Source of the DNA: CAMASH01 sp041746635 | GTDB lineage: Bacteria; Verrucomicrobiota; Verrucomicrobiia; Chthoniobacterales; Terrimicrobiaceae | Direction of reading: 5' to 3' | Assembly: GCA_041746635.1 (NCBI GenBank) | Contig: JBGTGQ010000026.1 | Coordinates: 51,352 to 115,351, forward strand | DNA length: 64,000 bases | Part shown: piece by piece, positions 17,945-25,972 of the stretch | How positions within the stretch are numbered: position 1 is the first letter of the stretch | Layout of the letters: the number at the start of each line of letters is the position of its first letter | The notes under the pieces: model-generated | Told to the model about the DNA's origin: nothing | Databases searched by the model: none | Seen by the model: only the letters and a program-made list of their open reading frames with translations | Made by a program: the position numbers and the translations under genes

Positions 17945-18568
17945 TTAGAGTCCGGACGATTTTGGTTTGATGGCTTCGTAATAGTCCCAAGCGAGCGGCG
18001 CAAAGGGAGTCTCGCCTTTGTTCAGGACAAAGCCCGGGGTTTGTTGGTAGGAGGTCCACCATTGCGACTTGAAGTTTCCTCCGAGATACTCTGCCACCAC
18101 CTGGCCCTGTTTGCTGATGGTCACGGCCACAGCTTCCACGGCCGCCGCGGCGTTGACGGGCAACTTGCCGTCAAAAAAACGCTCCAGAGAACGCGGGCTG
18201 ACATAAACCACCGAGTGCATGTCCCGGCCCTGCGGAATGCTGGCGTGCGTCACCGAACCAGTGAGCAAGACGCCATTGGGAGCCTGCTGCGTTTTGGCTT
18301 TCAAAAGAATGTAATAGTTGAAGATCAATTCATCCGTGTATTTCGGCTCCTTGGCGCGGGGCTCCCAGTCGAACGTCACCTCCACCTCCAGCCAGGCTTG
18401 CGGTTTCGTGCGCTTGTTGTAGTTGGGGCCTTGATAATTGGGCGAATCGATAAAATTCGGTTCGATCTTGCTGATCTTGTATTCGGTGTTCAGCTGCGCC
18501 ACGGCCGGCAGGCTAGCACTCAGAAAAACGACACCCAGAATGAGCGAGAGGGACTTCAAGGGAGGCAT
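17945..18568 (-). CDS. Exported beta-rich protein, Amuc_1102-like
   Basis: A 207-residue protein with a signal peptide (cleavage likely after ASLPAVA, about residue 24) and a compact beta-rich mature part (WLEVEVTFDWEP, YTDELIFNYYILLKAK, VVYVSPRSLERFF). No catalytic motif is recognised. It is the first gene of the pilus block, as Amuc_1102 is in Akkermansia. It probably acts in the periplasm or on the surface with the PilMNO/secretin complex, but its exact role is unknown. The 54 bp upstream (18569-18622) are AT-rich compared with the surroundings and are the likeliest place for the operon promoter. Confidence 0.7.
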   Translation of the reverse strand: MPPLKSLSLILGVVFLSASLPAVAQLNTEYKISKIEPNFIDSPNYQGPNYNKRTKPQAWLEVEVTFDWEPRAKEPKYTDELIFNYYILLKAKTQQAPNGVLLTGSVTHASIPQGRDMHSVVYVSPRSLERFFDGKLPVNAAAAVEAVAVTISKQGQVVAEYLGGNFKSQWWTSYQQTPGFVLNKGETPFAPLAWDYYEAIKPKSSGL

Positions 18569-18622
18569 AACAGCTAAACGTAGGGGATTTATTTAACGGA
18601 GTAAATATAAAAGCCTCCCGTA

Positions 18623-19576
18623 TCAGCCAATACGTTTTCGAAAAAAATCAATTGTCGTCTTGATCCCCTCCTCAAAGTCCACCTTCGGTCCCCACCCAAG
18701 GGTTTGCTTGGCCAGGGTGATGTCCGGCTGGCGCACTTTCGGATCATCCACGGGCAGCGGGTGATGCTCAATTTTCGAGGAGGTTCCGGTGATGCGGATG
18801 ATCTCCTCGGCAAACTGGCGGATTGTCATCTCGCGGGGGTTGCCGATGTTTACCGGGCTGTGGTAATCCCCCATCATCAGACGGTAAATGCCGTCGATGA
18901 GATCCGAGACAAAACAGAAGCTGCGCGTTTGCGAACCGTCCCCGAAAATCGAGAGTGGCTGGCTCGTAAGCGCCTGACCGATAAAGGCCGGCACCACCCG
19001 CCCGTCCTCGAGCCGCATGCGCGGGCCGTAGGTATTGAAAATGCGCACAATCTTGGTGTTCATCTTGTGATAGCGGTGGTAAGCCATGGTCATGGCTTCG
19101 GCGAAACGCTTGGCCTCATCGTAAACGCCGCGCGGCCCCACGGGATTCACATTGCCCCAATAGTCCTCCGTTTGCGGATGAATGAGGGGGTCCCCGTAGC
19201 ACTCCGAGGTCGAGGCCAGCAGAAAAGCCGCCCCCTTGGCCTTGGCCAAGCCCAGACCATTGTGGGTCCCCAAGGAGCCGACCTTGAGGGTTGGGATGGG
19301 AAAATTCAGATAGTCAATCGGGCTGGCCGGGCTCGCGAAATGCCAGACGTAATGCACATCCCCGGGAACAAAGATGAAGTCGGTGACATCGTGATTGATG
19401 AATTTGAAGTTTTTGTTCCCCGCGAGATGCTCGATGTTGGCAACATTGCCGGTGATGAGATTGTCGATGGCGATCACCCGATGTCCTTCCGCTAGGAGGC
19501 GGTCGGAGAGATGAGAGCCGAGGAAGCCGGCGCCGCCCGTGACGACGCTGGTGATGGGTCCGGAATTTTGAGGCAT
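18623..19576 (-). CDS. NAD-dependent epimerase/dehydratase, UDP-glucuronate decarboxylase type
   Basis: Extended short-chain dehydrogenase (317 residues) that most likely converts UDP-glucuronate to UDP-xylose. The Rossmann NAD-binding motif GGAGFLGS is at 14-21, the catalytic Y152-x3-K156 lies in GVYDEAKRFAE, and TSECYGDP (123-130) and GPRGVYDEAKR are typical of the UXS group. HFASPASPIDY is a further UXS-like segment. The length is that of short soluble UXS enzymes, without a membrane anchor. It lies downstream of a sugar-phosphate transferase gene, which suggests a role in surface polysaccharide. dTDP-glucose dehydratase is a less likely alternative. Confidence 0.85.
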   Translation of the reverse strand: MPQNSGPITSVVTGGAGFLGSHLSDRLLAEGHRVIAIDNLITGNVANIEHLAGNKNFKFINHDVTDFIFVPGDVHYVWHFASPASPIDYLNFPIPTLKVGSLGTHNGLGLAKAKGAAFLLASTSECYGDPLIHPQTEDYWGNVNPVGPRGVYDEAKRFAEAMTMAYHRYHKMNTKIVRIFNTYGPRMRLEDGRVVPAFIGQALTSQPLSIFGDGSQTRSFCFVSDLIDGIYRLMMGDYHSPVNIGNPREMTIRQFAEEIIRITGTSSKIEHHPLPVDDPKVRQPDITLAKQTLGWGPKVDFEEGIKTTIDFFRKRIG

Positions 19577-19642
19577 TGGCGCGCTTGATTATCGGCGGCG
19601 GCGGCGTTTGGCGAGCATTTTGCGCCGGGATAATCCTAAAAA

Positions 19643-19659
19643 CAGGGATGAGAGTTGAG
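19643..19659. repeat. CAGGGATGAGAGTTGAG repeat unit
   Basis: In the 112-bp spacer between the epimerase and sugar-transferase genes. It matches 16 of 17 bases of 23718-23734, and its core TTGAGAGTTG type recurs inverted at 25961-25972. All copies are outside or at the edges of genes. Confidence 0.5.
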
Positions 19660-19688
19660 ATCCGAAGGATCGCCGAAGGCAACGTTAC

Positions 19689-21095
19689 TCATTTCGCCCC
19701 CGAACCCAAAAGAACAGCCGGAACGGTGCCCACCAGAATCTGAAAATCCAAGCCCAGGGACCAGTTGTCGATATATTCCAGATCCATCCGCACCCACTCG
19801 TCGAAACTGGTCACATTATTGCGTCCGCGGATCTGCCACAGACAGGTCAACCCCGGCTTCATGCTCAGCCGGCGGCGATGCGAGGTATTTTTGAAATTTT
19901 CCACTTCATACAACGGCAACGGCCGCGGCCCGACCAGGCTCATGTCGCCGAAAAGCACATTCACCAATTGGGGTAGTTCATCGAGGCTCGTGCGCCTCAG
20001 CCAGCGTCCCGTGGCGGTCACTCGCGGATCATTTTCGACCTTGAAGACAGGCCCGCTCATCTCATTCATCACCGCCAGATCCCTGTGTTGCTTTTCCGCG
20101 TCCAGATGCATCGTGCGGAATTTCAGCATGGTAAACGGCGTGCCATGGATGCCCGCCCGGCGTTGGGTGAAGATCACCGGCCCCGGCGAACTCATCTTCA
20201 CCGCCACCGCCAGCAGGCCGAAAAGCGGCGACAACAGGATCAACCCCGCCGCCGCCCCCACGCGATCAATCCCGTTCTTCACCAACAAAGCCCAAGAAAG
20301 ATCCGGTGTCGCCCGGAAGACCAGCATCGGCCTCTGGCCCAGGCTTTCATAGGTCGGCCTCGCCACTGATGTCCGGATGAAGTCCACACTCAACCACGCC
20401 TCGACCCCCTCGATCTCGCAGGCCTCGATGGCCCGCTGCACCTTGTCCAGTTCCAGGTGGCTGAAGGCCAGCACCACGCGCCCAACATTGTGCCGGTGAA
20501 TCGCGCTGATCAATGCCTCGGTTCCCGCCGCCTCCAAATCCACCGTATCCACCACCGTAATCTCCAATCGCTGGCTCGGCGTGAACGTGCTGACGATGTC
20601 CCGCAGCATGTCTTTCTCTCCCGCCAGGATGATGCGTTCCCCCGATCCTCCCTCCACCAATTGCGCGATGCGACGCCAGACATACAGCCTCTCCTTCAAC
20701 AGCAGAATACCCGGTGCCAGCAGGCAGAAAATAATCAGCATCGAGCGGCTGGGCACCTCCAACCTCAGGAAAATCACCGACACTCCCAGCAGCAAAGTGA
20801 GCCACAGGCCGGCCCGCGCGATTTGCTGCAGCGATTTCCAGATCGTTTTCTCCAGCACGTGATTATAATACCCCTGCAACTCCAGCAGGAACGGCCCGAA
20901 CGGCATGATCACCGCCAGCATCCAGAGAAAATAACTGAAATCCGGAATCTCCCTGAGCGTGATCTCCCCCAGCGATTCCGCCACCACCCAGCGATTGTGA
21001 CGCAGAGTATGCGCCAGCCAGAATACCCCGCCGAGGAGAAAGGCATCGAGCACTTGGTTGAGTTGGAGACGAATCTCTTGTTTTCGTGCAAGCAT
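19689..21095 (-). CDS. Polyprenyl-phosphate hexose-1-phosphate transferase (WbaP/exopolysaccharide type)
   Basis: Starts repeat-unit assembly of a surface polysaccharide by moving a sugar-1-phosphate from a UDP-sugar to undecaprenyl phosphate. The 468 residues have four hydrophobic segments in the first 135, a nucleotide-binding-like middle domain (about 145-260), and a C-terminal bacterial sugar transferase domain. The latter begins at a re-entrant hydrophobic helix (GAAAGLILLSPLFGLLAV), then FTQRRAGIHGTPFTMLKFRT, LRRTSLDELPQLVNVLFGDM, and LVGPRPLP, all hallmarks of the family. The neighbouring UXS-type gene suggests UDP-xylose may feed the same polymer. The start is 47 bp from the divergent aroD gene. 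Confidence 0.88.
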   Translation of the reverse strand: MLARKQEIRLQLNQVLDAFLLGGVFWLAHTLRHNRWVVAESLGEITLREIPDFSYFLWMLAVIMPFGPFLLELQGYYNHVLEKTIWKSLQQIARAGLWLTLLLGVSVIFLRLEVPSRSMLIIFCLLAPGILLLKERLYVWRRIAQLVEGGSGERIILAGEKDMLRDIVSTFTPSQRLEITVVDTVDLEAAGTEALISAIHRHNVGRVVLAFSHLELDKVQRAIEACEIEGVEAWLSVDFIRTSVARPTYESLGQRPMLVFRATPDLSWALLVKNGIDRVGAAAGLILLSPLFGLLAVAVKMSSPGPVIFTQRRAGIHGTPFTMLKFRTMHLDAEKQHRDLAVMNEMSGPVFKVENDPRVTATGRWLRRTSLDELPQLVNVLFGDMSLVGPRPLPLYEVENFKNTSHRRRLSMKPGLTCLWQIRGRNNVTSFDEWVRMDLEYIDNWSLGLDFQILVGTVPAVLLGSGAK

Positions 21096-21142
21096 ATCGC
21101 TTCTCGCCTCCGGGCCGACGGGAGTCTAGTTTTTCATCGCTT

Positions 21143-21814
21143 ATGCCTGAAAAGAAAAGAGGAATCCATTCGGTCCGCCCGAACGTCGTCGGCGTCGTTC
21201 ACACCTCCGCCGGTTTCAAACACGCCGCCCGCGCCCGTCTCGACGCCGTGGAAATCCGGGTGGACACGCTGCCCCGCCCGCCCCGGCCCGCTGAACTCAC
21301 CGCCCTTCCCCACCCCGTCTTAGTGACTGTCCGCCGTTTCGACGAAGGAGGCGCCCTTCCGCTCGACGACAGTACCCGACTCGCCCTTTACCTCGAACTC
21401 CTCCCCGCCGCCGCCGCCGTGGACCTCGAAATCACATCCCTTCGCGCCCTCCGCGAAGTCGCCGCCGCCGCCCATCTCGCCAACAAAACCCTCGTCCTCT
21501 CCCATCACGATTTCCACGGCACCCCCACCCTCGCCCGCCTCCGCGCCATCGCCGCCCGCGCCCGCGACGAAGGGGCCGGCATTGTGAAAATCGCCACGAA
21601 AACCGAAACGCCCGCCGACGTCGCCCGCCTCCTCACCCTTCTCGACCAATCTCAAGCACCTCTTGCCGTCATGGGCATGGGCACCCTCGGCCGCGCCGCC
21701 CGCCTGCTCTTCGCCCGCGCCGGCTCCGTCCTTAACTACGGCTGGCTCGACAAACCGCAGGTCCCCGGCCAATGGGGCGCCGTCGAATTCCGCGACCTCC
21801 TCGCCCGCGCCTGA
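21143..21814 (+). CDS. aroD: 3-dehydroquinate dehydratase, type I
   Basis: Shikimate-pathway enzyme that dehydrates 3-dehydroquinate through a Schiff base. Key residues are visible: TVRRFDEGG (62-70), the glutamate in VDLEI (E96), the histidine in LSHHDF (H122), and the Schiff-base lysine in GIVKIATKTE (K149). The tail holds MGMGTLGRAARL and NYGWLDKPQVPGQW, the substrate-phosphate-free C-terminal signature of type I enzymes. The frame is open from 21086, but the ATG at 21143 gives the normal length (223 residues). It is followed after 5 bp by a transporter and then trpD, forming an aromatic biosynthesis cluster. Codons here are unusually C-ending. Confidence 0.9.
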   Translation: MPEKKRGIHSVRPNVVGVVHTSAGFKHAARARLDAVEIRVDTLPRPPRPAELTALPHPVLVTVRRFDEGGALPLDDSTRLALYLELLPAAAAVDLEITSLRALREVAAAAHLANKTLVLSHHDFHGTPTLARLRAIAARARDEGAGIVKIATKTETPADVARLLTLLDQSQAPLAVMGMGTLGRAARLLFARAGSVLNYGWLDKPQVPGQWGAVEFRDLLARA

Positions 21815-21819
21815 TTTCC

Positions 21820-22701
21820 GTGGTCGCCCTCGGCATGGTCCTGGCGCTTCTCAGCGCCCTCGTTTACACCGCAGGCTCCCTCACGCTCAAAAGCGCCATC
21901 GAACGGGGTGCCACCGCCAACCAGGTCAATGTCTTCACCAATCTCATCATGGCCCTCCTCGTCCAGCCCTTCTGGCTCTTCGATCGCCCCGGGATTCCCA
22001 ATGCCGCCCTCTGGCAACCCGCCCTCTGCGGTGCCCTCTTCTTCATCGGGCAGATCTTCACCTTCGCCGCCCTCAGCCGCGGTGACGTCTCCCTCGCCAC
22101 CCCTCTCCTCGGCACAAAAATCATCCTCGTCACTCTCTTCAATGCCCTCATCTTCGCCACGCCGGTCAGCCTGCGCTGGTGGGTGGCCGCGGTCATCGCC
22201 TCCCTCGCCGTCGCCCTCATCGCCGGTGGTCTCCCCCACACCCACCGCCGCGCCGTCGGCCTCACCGTTCTCTTCTCGCTCAGCGGCGCCGCCTTTTACT
22301 CCTTCACCGACGCCCTCATCCAGCATTGGGGCAACACCTTTGATTCCGTCGCCTTTGTCCCCGTCGCCTTCACCGTCACCGCTCTCCTCACCGCCGTTTA
22401 CTTCCCCATTCGGGACCGCCGCGCGTTTCTTCCCGTCCGCGCCGCCCTGCCCGCCCTTGTCGGCGGCGGATTCCTCCTCGGCGCTCAAGTCACCGGGTTC
22501 TTTTTCTCCATTGTCCTCACCCGCGACGCCACCCTGGCCAATGTCATTTATTCCACCCGCAGCATTTGGAGCGTCGTCGCCGCCTGGCTGGGCGGAAACC
22601 TCCTCGGCCTGCACGACACCGAAGCCGGCCCGGCCGTCATGATCCGCCGCCTCTGCGGCGCGATCTTGCTCTTCGCCGCCATTCTCATCATCCTCCTGTA
22701 A
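21820..22701 (+). CDS. EamA/DMT-family transporter
   Basis: A 293-residue protein with about ten hydrophobic segments arranged as two repeated halves, as in drug/metabolite transporters; the second half repeats the pattern from about residue 145. The last loops (TRDATLANVIYSTRSIWSV) match the family's conserved helix 9-10 region. The GTG at 21820 lies 5 bp after aroD, and an ATG at 21835 is an alternative; an earlier in-frame ATG (21772) would overlap aroD. It sits between aroD and trpD with almost no spacing, so an aromatic compound is a reasonable but unproven substrate. Confidence 0.78.
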   Translation: MVALGMVLALLSALVYTAGSLTLKSAIERGATANQVNVFTNLIMALLVQPFWLFDRPGIPNAALWQPALCGALFFIGQIFTFAALSRGDVSLATPLLGTKIILVTLFNALIFATPVSLRWWVAAVIASLAVALIAGGLPHTHRRAVGLTVLFSLSGAAFYSFTDALIQHWGNTFDSVAFVPVAFTVTALLTAVYFPIRDRRAFLPVRAALPALVGGGFLLGAQVTGFFFSIVLTRDATLANVIYSTRSIWSVVAAWLGGNLLGLHDTEAGPAVMIRRLCGAILLFAAILIILL

Positions 22702-22703
22702 TC

Positions 22704-23714
22704 GTGCTAGCCCCGCTCACCGAAAAACTCCACGCCCGCCGCGACCTCGACCCGGCCGACATCGCCACCGCCAGCACCCGCCTCCTCGACGCCGACGCTC
22801 CGCTCGACGAACGCGCCGAGTTCCTCCGCGCCCTCCACCAAAAAGGCGAAAGCCCCGCCGAGATCGCCGGGTTCGTCAGCGCATTCTTAACCCACTCGAA
22901 AAAACCTTCCGTTCACGGCGAAGTCCTCGATGTCTGTGGCACCGGCGGCGACAAAGCCGGACTCTTCAATGTCTCCACCGCCGTCATGTTCACCGCCGCC
23001 GCCTGCGGGGCGCGCGTCGTCAAACACGGCAACCGCGGCGTCACTTCGAAATCCGGCGGTGCCGATGTCCTCGAAGCCCTTGGCATCCACCTCGACCTTG
23101 ATCCCGCGGATTCCCTCGCCGCCGCCGGCTGCGCCTTCCTTTTCGCCCAAAGCTATCACCCCGCCTTCAAAGCCATCGCCCCGGTGCGCAAGGTGCTCGG
23201 CGAGCAAGGCACCCCCACCATCTTCAATATCATCGGCCCCCTCCTCAATCCGGCCCGGCCCGCTTTTCAGCTGGCCGGCGTCTTCAGCGAAAACCTCCTC
23301 CCCACCTACGCCGAGGTTTTCCGACTTCTCGGCCGCCGCAACGCATGGGTCCTGCACGGGGCCGGAGGTCTTGACGAAGCCTCCACCCTCGGCCTCACCA
23401 AAGTGCTTGCCTTGGAGGAGGGTGACATCAGGCCCTTCGAAATTGATCCCGCCGCTCTCGGCCTTCCCCCCGCCACTCTCGACGACCTCCGCGGCGGCAC
23501 CCCGGACGAAAACGCCGCCCTCCTCGAAGACCTTCTCGCCGGCAAACTCCCCGGCCCAAAAAGCGACATCGTCGCCCTCAACACCGCCTGCGCCCTCGTC
23601 GTCTCGGGCACCGCCGCCGACCTCCCCGCCGCCCTGCAAAAAGCCCAGGCCGTCCTCGCCTCCGGCCAGCCCCACCAAACCCTGACCCGCCTCCGCCAGC
23701 TCGGCCAGACATAG
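22704..23714 (+). CDS. trpD: Anthranilate phosphoribosyltransferase
   Basis: Second step of tryptophan synthesis from chorismate: joins anthranilate to PRPP. Of 336 residues, GTGGD (79-83) binds PRPP, NVSTAVMF follows, KHGNRGVTSKSGGADVLEALG (107-127) holds anthranilate and magnesium ligands, and GPLLNPARP is the hinge. The GTG at 22704 begins 2 bp after the transporter stop and gives the expected N-terminus (LTEKLHARRDL); an upstream ATG in the same frame would run through the transporter gene. No other trp gene is in the window. Confidence 0.93.
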   Translation: MLAPLTEKLHARRDLDPADIATASTRLLDADAPLDERAEFLRALHQKGESPAEIAGFVSAFLTHSKKPSVHGEVLDVCGTGGDKAGLFNVSTAVMFTAAACGARVVKHGNRGVTSKSGGADVLEALGIHLDLDPADSLAAAGCAFLFAQSYHPAFKAIAPVRKVLGEQGTPTIFNIIGPLLNPARPAFQLAGVFSENLLPTYAEVFRLLGRRNAWVLHGAGGLDEASTLGLTKVLALEEGDIRPFEIDPAALGLPPATLDDLRGGTPDENAALLEDLLAGKLPGPKSDIVALNTACALVVSGTAADLPAALQKAQAVLASGQPHQTLTRLRQLGQT

Positions 23715-23717
23715 AAT

Positions 23718-23838
23718 CAGGGTTGAGAGTTGAGGGCCGGTGGTTGAGAGGCTCGTAATGCACGACGCAAGTTGATCGGAATTTCTACAAGCTCCGAACC
23801 CTTCCCTATCCGTTTTTCATCCGTGAAGATCCGTGGCC
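23718..23838. repeat. Mixed intergenic repeat between convergent trpD and dsbD-like genes
   Basis: Contains CAGGGTTGAGAGTTGAG (23718-23734) with a further GGTTGAGAGG copy at about 23741-23750, then at about 23806-23838 the unrelated periodic element TATCCGTTTTTCATCCGTGAA followed by GATCCGTGG. Both are low-complexity near-tandem sequences. No strong hairpin with a T-run is visible, so the way the two convergent genes terminate is unclear. Confidence 0.5.
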
Positions 23839-23846
23839 AAGCCCTG

Positions 23847-25958
23847 CTACTCGGCGGCGCGGGCGAGGGCGTCGAGGACGATTTTTTCGGTGAGGATCTC
23901 GGGGAGAGTGATGGGCTCGGTGGGCCGACCGGCGGGATAGAGGACGTAAAAGGGGACGCCGACGCGGCCGAATTTTTTCAGGGCGGCGGTGATCTCGGGG
24001 TTGGCGTTGGTCCAATCGGCCTTCATGGGGACGATGAAATTTTTCTGGAAGGCGGCGCGAACGGCGGGGACCTCGATGGCGGTGCGTTCATTGAATTTGC
24101 AGGAGATGCACCAGTCGGCGGTGAAATCGAGGAAGACGGGCTTGCCTTCGGCAAGGAGAGCGTCGAGGGCTTTCTGGGTGAAGGGCTGCCAGTCGATGCC
24201 GCCGGTTTTTTCCGCGGTGGTGGCGGTCGGACTGCCTCGTTGCGCGCCTGTGAATTTTTCGCCGAGGAAATAGAAAGCGCCCCATCCGATGATGAGGGTA
24301 ATGAGGAGGAGGGAAATGACGCGGGTTTTTACGGAGGAGAGCGGGCCGCAGAAGGCCCCGTAGATCCAGCAGGCGATGGCGAGACAGAGGAGGAAGCCAC
24401 TGACCCAGATAACGGCTTCGAGGCCTTTCTGGTTCCCGAGGATGAAGAGCAGCCAGAGGAGCGTGGCGATGAGAGGGAAGCCCATGAATTGCTTCATGCG
24501 TTCCATCCAGGCGCCGGGCTTGGGGAGGATTTTCATCCAGCCGGGTTTGGCGGAGAGGAGCAGATAGGGCAGGCCCATGCCGAAGGCAACGGAGGCGAAC
24601 AGGGCGAGAATGACGTAGGATGCCTGGCTGAACGCGAAGCCAAGGGCAGTGCCGAGGAATGGCGCGGTGCAAGGCGTGGCCAGCAGGGTGGCGAAGATGC
24701 CTTGGGCGAACGATCCGGCGTAGCCTTCGCCGGAGGAGGCCTCGGAAAGGGCGTTGGTGGCCTGGCCGGGCAGGACGATCTCGAAGACGCCAAAGAGGTT
24801 GAGGGCAAAAACGAAGACGAGGCTGGCGATGGCGAGGTTGAACCAGGGATTCTGAAACTGGAAGGCCCATGTCACTTCGTTGCCGGCGAGTTTGAGCGCG
24901 ACGATGAGGAGACCAAGTCCCATGAACCAAGCGAAGATCCCGGCGACAAAGGCGAGGCCGTGACCGAGGATTTTGCGCGGGTCTTCCCCGGCCTGGCGAA
25001 TGAAGCCAAAGATTTTCAGCGAGATGACGGGCAACACACAGGGCATGAGATTGAGGATGAGGCCGCCGAGGAAACCGTAGAGTAGCGCGGTCCAGAGGGT
25101 GGTCGTAGATTGCGGAGTTTGGATTGCGGATTGCGGAAGGGGTGGAACGGACTGACCGGAAGAGACGAACCAACCTTGGCGGCCCGTGTCGGTTTCCAAC
25201 ATGAGGACGCCGCGGAGGTCGCCGGTGGTCTCGATTTCCACGCTGGCGGCGCCGTCGGTGATGGGGCTGTCCTTGGGATGACTGACTTGCTGGTCCGTGG
25301 CCGGGAGGGGGAAGAGGTCCACGCTTTTGGCGGCGGGCAAACCGCTGACGGTGAGCAAAAGCGAGGTGGCGGTTTTTTTCCAAACAAGCGAAAATGGCGG
25401 TGGTTCGGCGGAGGGGAGCCGGGCGCGGAAGGTCGAGAAAAGTTCCGTGTTTGCGGGGGCGGCGTCACCGACCGGCAGGGTGAGTTCGACTTCGGCGGAG
25501 CCGGGAATGCAAATTTCTTCGCAAACCAGCCAGGCCGCCTTGGCGCGGAGGGTGATGGTTTTTTCCTTTAGATCGGCGGGTGGAATAACCGTGGTAATGA
25601 GAAGGATCTTGTCCTTGTAGGCATAAACCTCGATGTCGCCGGGTTCGACCACGCGTTCGGGCAGGGGCCATTGGATCGGGCCGTTGCCGAAGCCCTCGGG
25701 GAGCGTCCAGGCGATCGTGGTGGGGATGCCGGCGTCGCCGGGGTATTGCCAATAGGTGTGCCACTTGGGGGCCATTTCGAGCAGCAGGCCGACCTCGAAG
25801 GGTTGGCCCGGCGTGATGGCAGTGGTGTCCGCAATGAGCGAGGCCGAGACGAGGGTTTTGCCCTCGTATTGCTGGGCGCGGACTACGCTGAAAAATACCA
25901 GCGGCAGGAGAACGAGGAGCCGGAAACAATTCACGCGCGCACCCTCCGCCATTCCCAT
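23847..25958 (-). CDS. DsbD/ScsB-like thiol:disulfide interchange protein
   Basis: A 703-residue inner-membrane electron carrier that passes reducing power from cytoplasmic thioredoxin to the periplasm. Signal peptide about 1-28 (ends VVRAQQ). The periplasmic alpha domain (about 30-275) has CEEICIPG with the expected two cysteines. The transmembrane domain (about 295-580) contains LMPCVLP and TPCTAPFLG, the cysteine motifs of the CcdA/DsbD core. A C-terminal thioredoxin-like domain carries DWCISC, followed by GVPFYVLYPAGRP with the cis-proline. The linker between the alpha domain and membrane core (PPLPQSAIQTPQSTTT) is encoded by a short DNA repeat. Convergent with trpD. Confidence 0.87.
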   Translation of the reverse strand: MGMAEGARVNCFRLLVLLPLVFFSVVRAQQYEGKTLVSASLIADTTAITPGQPFEVGLLLEMAPKWHTYWQYPGDAGIPTTIAWTLPEGFGNGPIQWPLPERVVEPGDIEVYAYKDKILLITTVIPPADLKEKTITLRAKAAWLVCEEICIPGSAEVELTLPVGDAAPANTELFSTFRARLPSAEPPPFSLVWKKTATSLLLTVSGLPAAKSVDLFPLPATDQQVSHPKDSPITDGAASVEIETTGDLRGVLMLETDTGRQGWFVSSGQSVPPLPQSAIQTPQSTTTLWTALLYGFLGGLILNLMPCVLPVISLKIFGFIRQAGEDPRKILGHGLAFVAGIFAWFMGLGLLIVALKLAGNEVTWAFQFQNPWFNLAIASLVFVFALNLFGVFEIVLPGQATNALSEASSGEGYAGSFAQGIFATLLATPCTAPFLGTALGFAFSQASYVILALFASVAFGMGLPYLLLSAKPGWMKILPKPGAWMERMKQFMGFPLIATLLWLLFILGNQKGLEAVIWVSGFLLCLAIACWIYGAFCGPLSSVKTRVISLLLITLIIGWGAFYFLGEKFTGAQRGSPTATTAEKTGGIDWQPFTQKALDALLAEGKPVFLDFTADWCISCKFNERTAIEVPAVRAAFQKNFIVPMKADWTNANPEITAALKKFGRVGVPFYVLYPAGRPTEPITLPEILTEKIVLDALARAAE
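25108..25137. repeat. Near-tandem GATTGCGGA repeat inside the dsbD-like gene
   Basis: GATTGCGGA occurs at 25108-25116, 25122-25130 and 25129-25137. On the coding strand this yields the Ser/Gln/Pro-rich linker QSAIQTPQS between the periplasmic and membrane domains. The repeat is in frame and does not break the gene. Confidence 0.6.
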
Positions 25959-25960
25959 AC

Positions 25961-25972
25961 AACTCTCAACTA
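25961..25972. repeat. Inverted copy of the TTGAGAGTTG repeat
   Basis: The plus strand reads AACTCTCAACTA, the reverse complement of the core shared with 19643-19659 and 23718-23734. It fills the short gap between accA and the dsbD-like gene and overlaps the last codons of accA. Confidence 0.4.

Noticed and set aside
16801..17970. A 389-codon open frame on the plus strand opposite the PilM-PilN gene
   Set aside because: It is antisense to a clearly conserved gene, rich in His/Arg/Gly, and shows no domain. High GC makes such frames common.
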